A stretch of 59,683 nt of DNA from Zygnema cylindricum (Eukaryota > Streptophyta > Zygnematophyceae > Zygnematales > Zygnemataceae), in the NCBI GenBank assembly GCA_037447655.1, contig JBBHKE010001720.1, positions 39,956 through 99,638 on the forward strand. The letters are read 5' to 3'. This document shows, piece after piece, positions 58,501 to 59,683 of the stretch. The position numbers and the translations under genes are program-made. Each line of letters begins with the position of its first letter. The first letter of the stretch is position 1. The notes below the pieces were generated by a model. The model did no database searches and had not been told where the DNA came from. It saw only the letters and a list, made by a program, of their open reading frames with translations.

Positions 58501-59513
58501 AAAAAAATGTCAAAAAATGCTCCAGATTTCTGTTTATGAAAAGTAAAAAAATAAAAACGAAAATAGAAGAGAAGAAAAAAAAATAGAAGAGAAGAAAAGA
58601 AAGAAAAAGAGAAGAAAATAAACAAGAAGAGAAGAAAAGAAAATAGAAGAGAAGACAAGAAATGTGTCAAAAAACTGAAGTCACAAATTACTTTTCATAG
58701 ATAATTAAGTCTTTGATTTCTCCAGTATTACTCTAAAAAGATGAATAAAAGAAAAAAAAATGAAAAGAAGAAGAAAAAGTATCAAAAAAATAAAATCACG
58801 GGCTATTTTTTTTGCTCCCCTGTCCTCTCTTCTTAAACAAATGGGAAATCTCTCTCTTCTCCCTTCTCCCTCATCTTCCCTCTTCTTCTCTCCCCTCCTC
58901 TCTTCTTCTCTCTTCAACTCTCCTTTTTTCTCCTCACCTCTTCTCTTCTTCTCTCCTTCTCTCATTTCCTCTCTTCTCCTCTTCTCCGCTCTTCTCCTCT
59001 CTTCTTCTCTCTTCTCCTCTCATCTTCTCCTCTCTCTCCTCTCTTCACCTCTCTTCTCCTCTCTTCTCCTCTCTTCTCCTCTCATCTTCTCTCCTCTCTC
59101 TCCTCTCTTCACCTCTCGTCTCAAATTAGAGTTCCATTTCCACCCACCTGGGCTTCTTTCAACGCTAAATTTGCTCGAGTCACTATCTCCTCCTGCCTCA
59201 TCAACTCCTCCCCAATATTATGCCACCCATTTTCCTCTCCTCCTCCCTCTCTCACTCCCTCTCTCCCTCCCTCTCTCCCTCCTACCTCTCTCCCTCCCTC
59301 TCTCCCTCCTCTCCCTCCACTCGTTGTCGCAACTTCCTTCTCATAATCTTCACAACAAATAGGTCTTTCCCCCTCCAATCGGCAAGTATTTTTTACTACG
59401 GGTTCCATTGAAACAAAAAGAGAAAGCTCTCCCTCTCTCTCCCCCTCTCCCTCCCCATCCCCCTCTCTCTCTGTCTCTCCCACTCTGGAGGATTTTTGGG
59501 AAGGGCCGGACAA
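55565..59513 (-). CDS. Large low-complexity protein with C-terminal RING finger, 5' incomplete
   Basis: A probable E3 ubiquitin ligase. The terminal exon (58423-55565, 952 residues plus stop TAA) begins after TTTGTCAACAG with NSGDVHRMRKELESSSNKFA. The previous exon ends at 59148 (LMRQEEIVTRANLALKEAQ, donor GTGGGT), in phase 0, and runs at least to 59513, with an ERPICCEDYEKE stretch. The rest lies past the window edge. The long middle is Glu/Gly/Arg/Lys/Ser-rich and disordered-looking, then Asn/Gly-rich repeats (NGNYHGNGSSN) and a Gly run. The C-terminus is a complete C3HC4 RING: CIICLERG, EPCGHNSFCLDC and CPICRVEL. Parts of both exons (GGREGGREVGG; EEKRRGGEEKRG) are translated GGGA/GAGA tracts. 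The start codon is unknown. Confidence 0.85.
58430..59140 (-). repeat. Intron of the large RING gene: purine-rich 5' half, pyrimidine-rich 3' half (sense)
   Basis: On the plus strand 58830-59130 is CTCTTCTC-type and 58440-58665 is AAGAGAAG-type, so in sense the intron begins with GAGAAGAG repeats and ends with CTCTTCTT repeats. The two halves are mutually complementary over long stretches. Confidence 0.88.
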
Positions 59514-59529
59514 AATTCTCGGGGTTGAA

Positions 59530-59683
59530 CCATCAATGTGAGAGGGAAAGGGAGAGGGAGAGGGAGAGGGACGAGAGAGAGACTGAGAGGAGGAGGAAGG
59601 TGGGAGAGAAAGGGAGGAAAGTGGTGGGTGAAAAAGAGTGGAGGAAGGTGGGAGAGAGAGAGAGGAGGGTGGGAGAGAGAGAG
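59530..59683. repeat. Purine tract at the window end
   Basis: GGGAGAGA sequence on the plus strand (CT in the sense of the RING gene), probably the acceptor end of the next upstream intron. Confidence 0.75.

Overview
This is nuclear DNA from a eukaryote. Genes are split by GT-AG introns in all three phases and the standard code is used: the intact reading frames end in TAA, TAG and TGA. There is one tRNA gene, no operon structure, and a very large load of homopolymers, microsatellites and pyrimidine-only or purine-only tracts. The rhodanese looks green-plant-like, the TRAF-type RING protein and the abundance of C/T tracts would also fit an amoebozoan such as a myxomycete, and the lineage is not settled here. 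Two assembly gaps (17096-17724 and 36380-36389) and many C/T tracts mean that some joins could be assembly artefacts.

Layout from left to right: a GTAC-rich non-coding region with a 184-bp MITE (1-2450); simple repeats; the 3' part of a PARP-type ADP-ribosyltransferase gene (4445-5940, +); a complete five-exon CacyBP/SIP-like gene (8886-11952, -); a shared divergent promoter region; a five-exon gene for a two-repeat Myb-like protein (13114-19148, +); a roughly 335-bp pyrimidine satellite (21.1-22.7 kb) and further C/T tracts; a decayed PIF/Harbinger transposase (25.4-26.6 kb); 10 kb of repeats and transposon debris including tandem hairpins (32.8 kb) and a direct repeat pair (30.4/36.6 kb); a six-exon RING plus TRAF-type zinc-finger gene (37372-45081, +) whose large fourth intron holds a duplicated piece of its own exon and the last two exons of an OMA1-like M48 peptidase; an unrecognised gene (about 46.1-47.7 kb); two more MITE copies flanking a tRNA-Leu(CAA) (49035-49118, -); a five-exon single-domain rhodanese (50926-53504, +); and the 3' part of a large, low-complexity RING-finger gene (55565-59513, -) that runs off the window.

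The genes do not form an obvious pathway. Two encode predicted ubiquitin ligases and one (CacyBP/SIP) a cochaperone-like ligase adaptor, but nothing in the layout links them.

The most unusual structural theme is that the 3' ends of several genes are echoed as tandem copies immediately downstream, on the transcriptional 3' side whatever the strand. Examples are nine extra copies of the tRNA-Leu 3' end, about ten partial copies of the CacyBP stop-codon segment, three extra copies of the M48 terminal exon end, one of the PARP terminal exon end, and a duplicated exon end plus splice donor in the TRAF-type gene. Several introns are also built almost wholly from one private tandem repeat, and three have a purine-rich 5' part facing a pyrimidine-rich 3' part.
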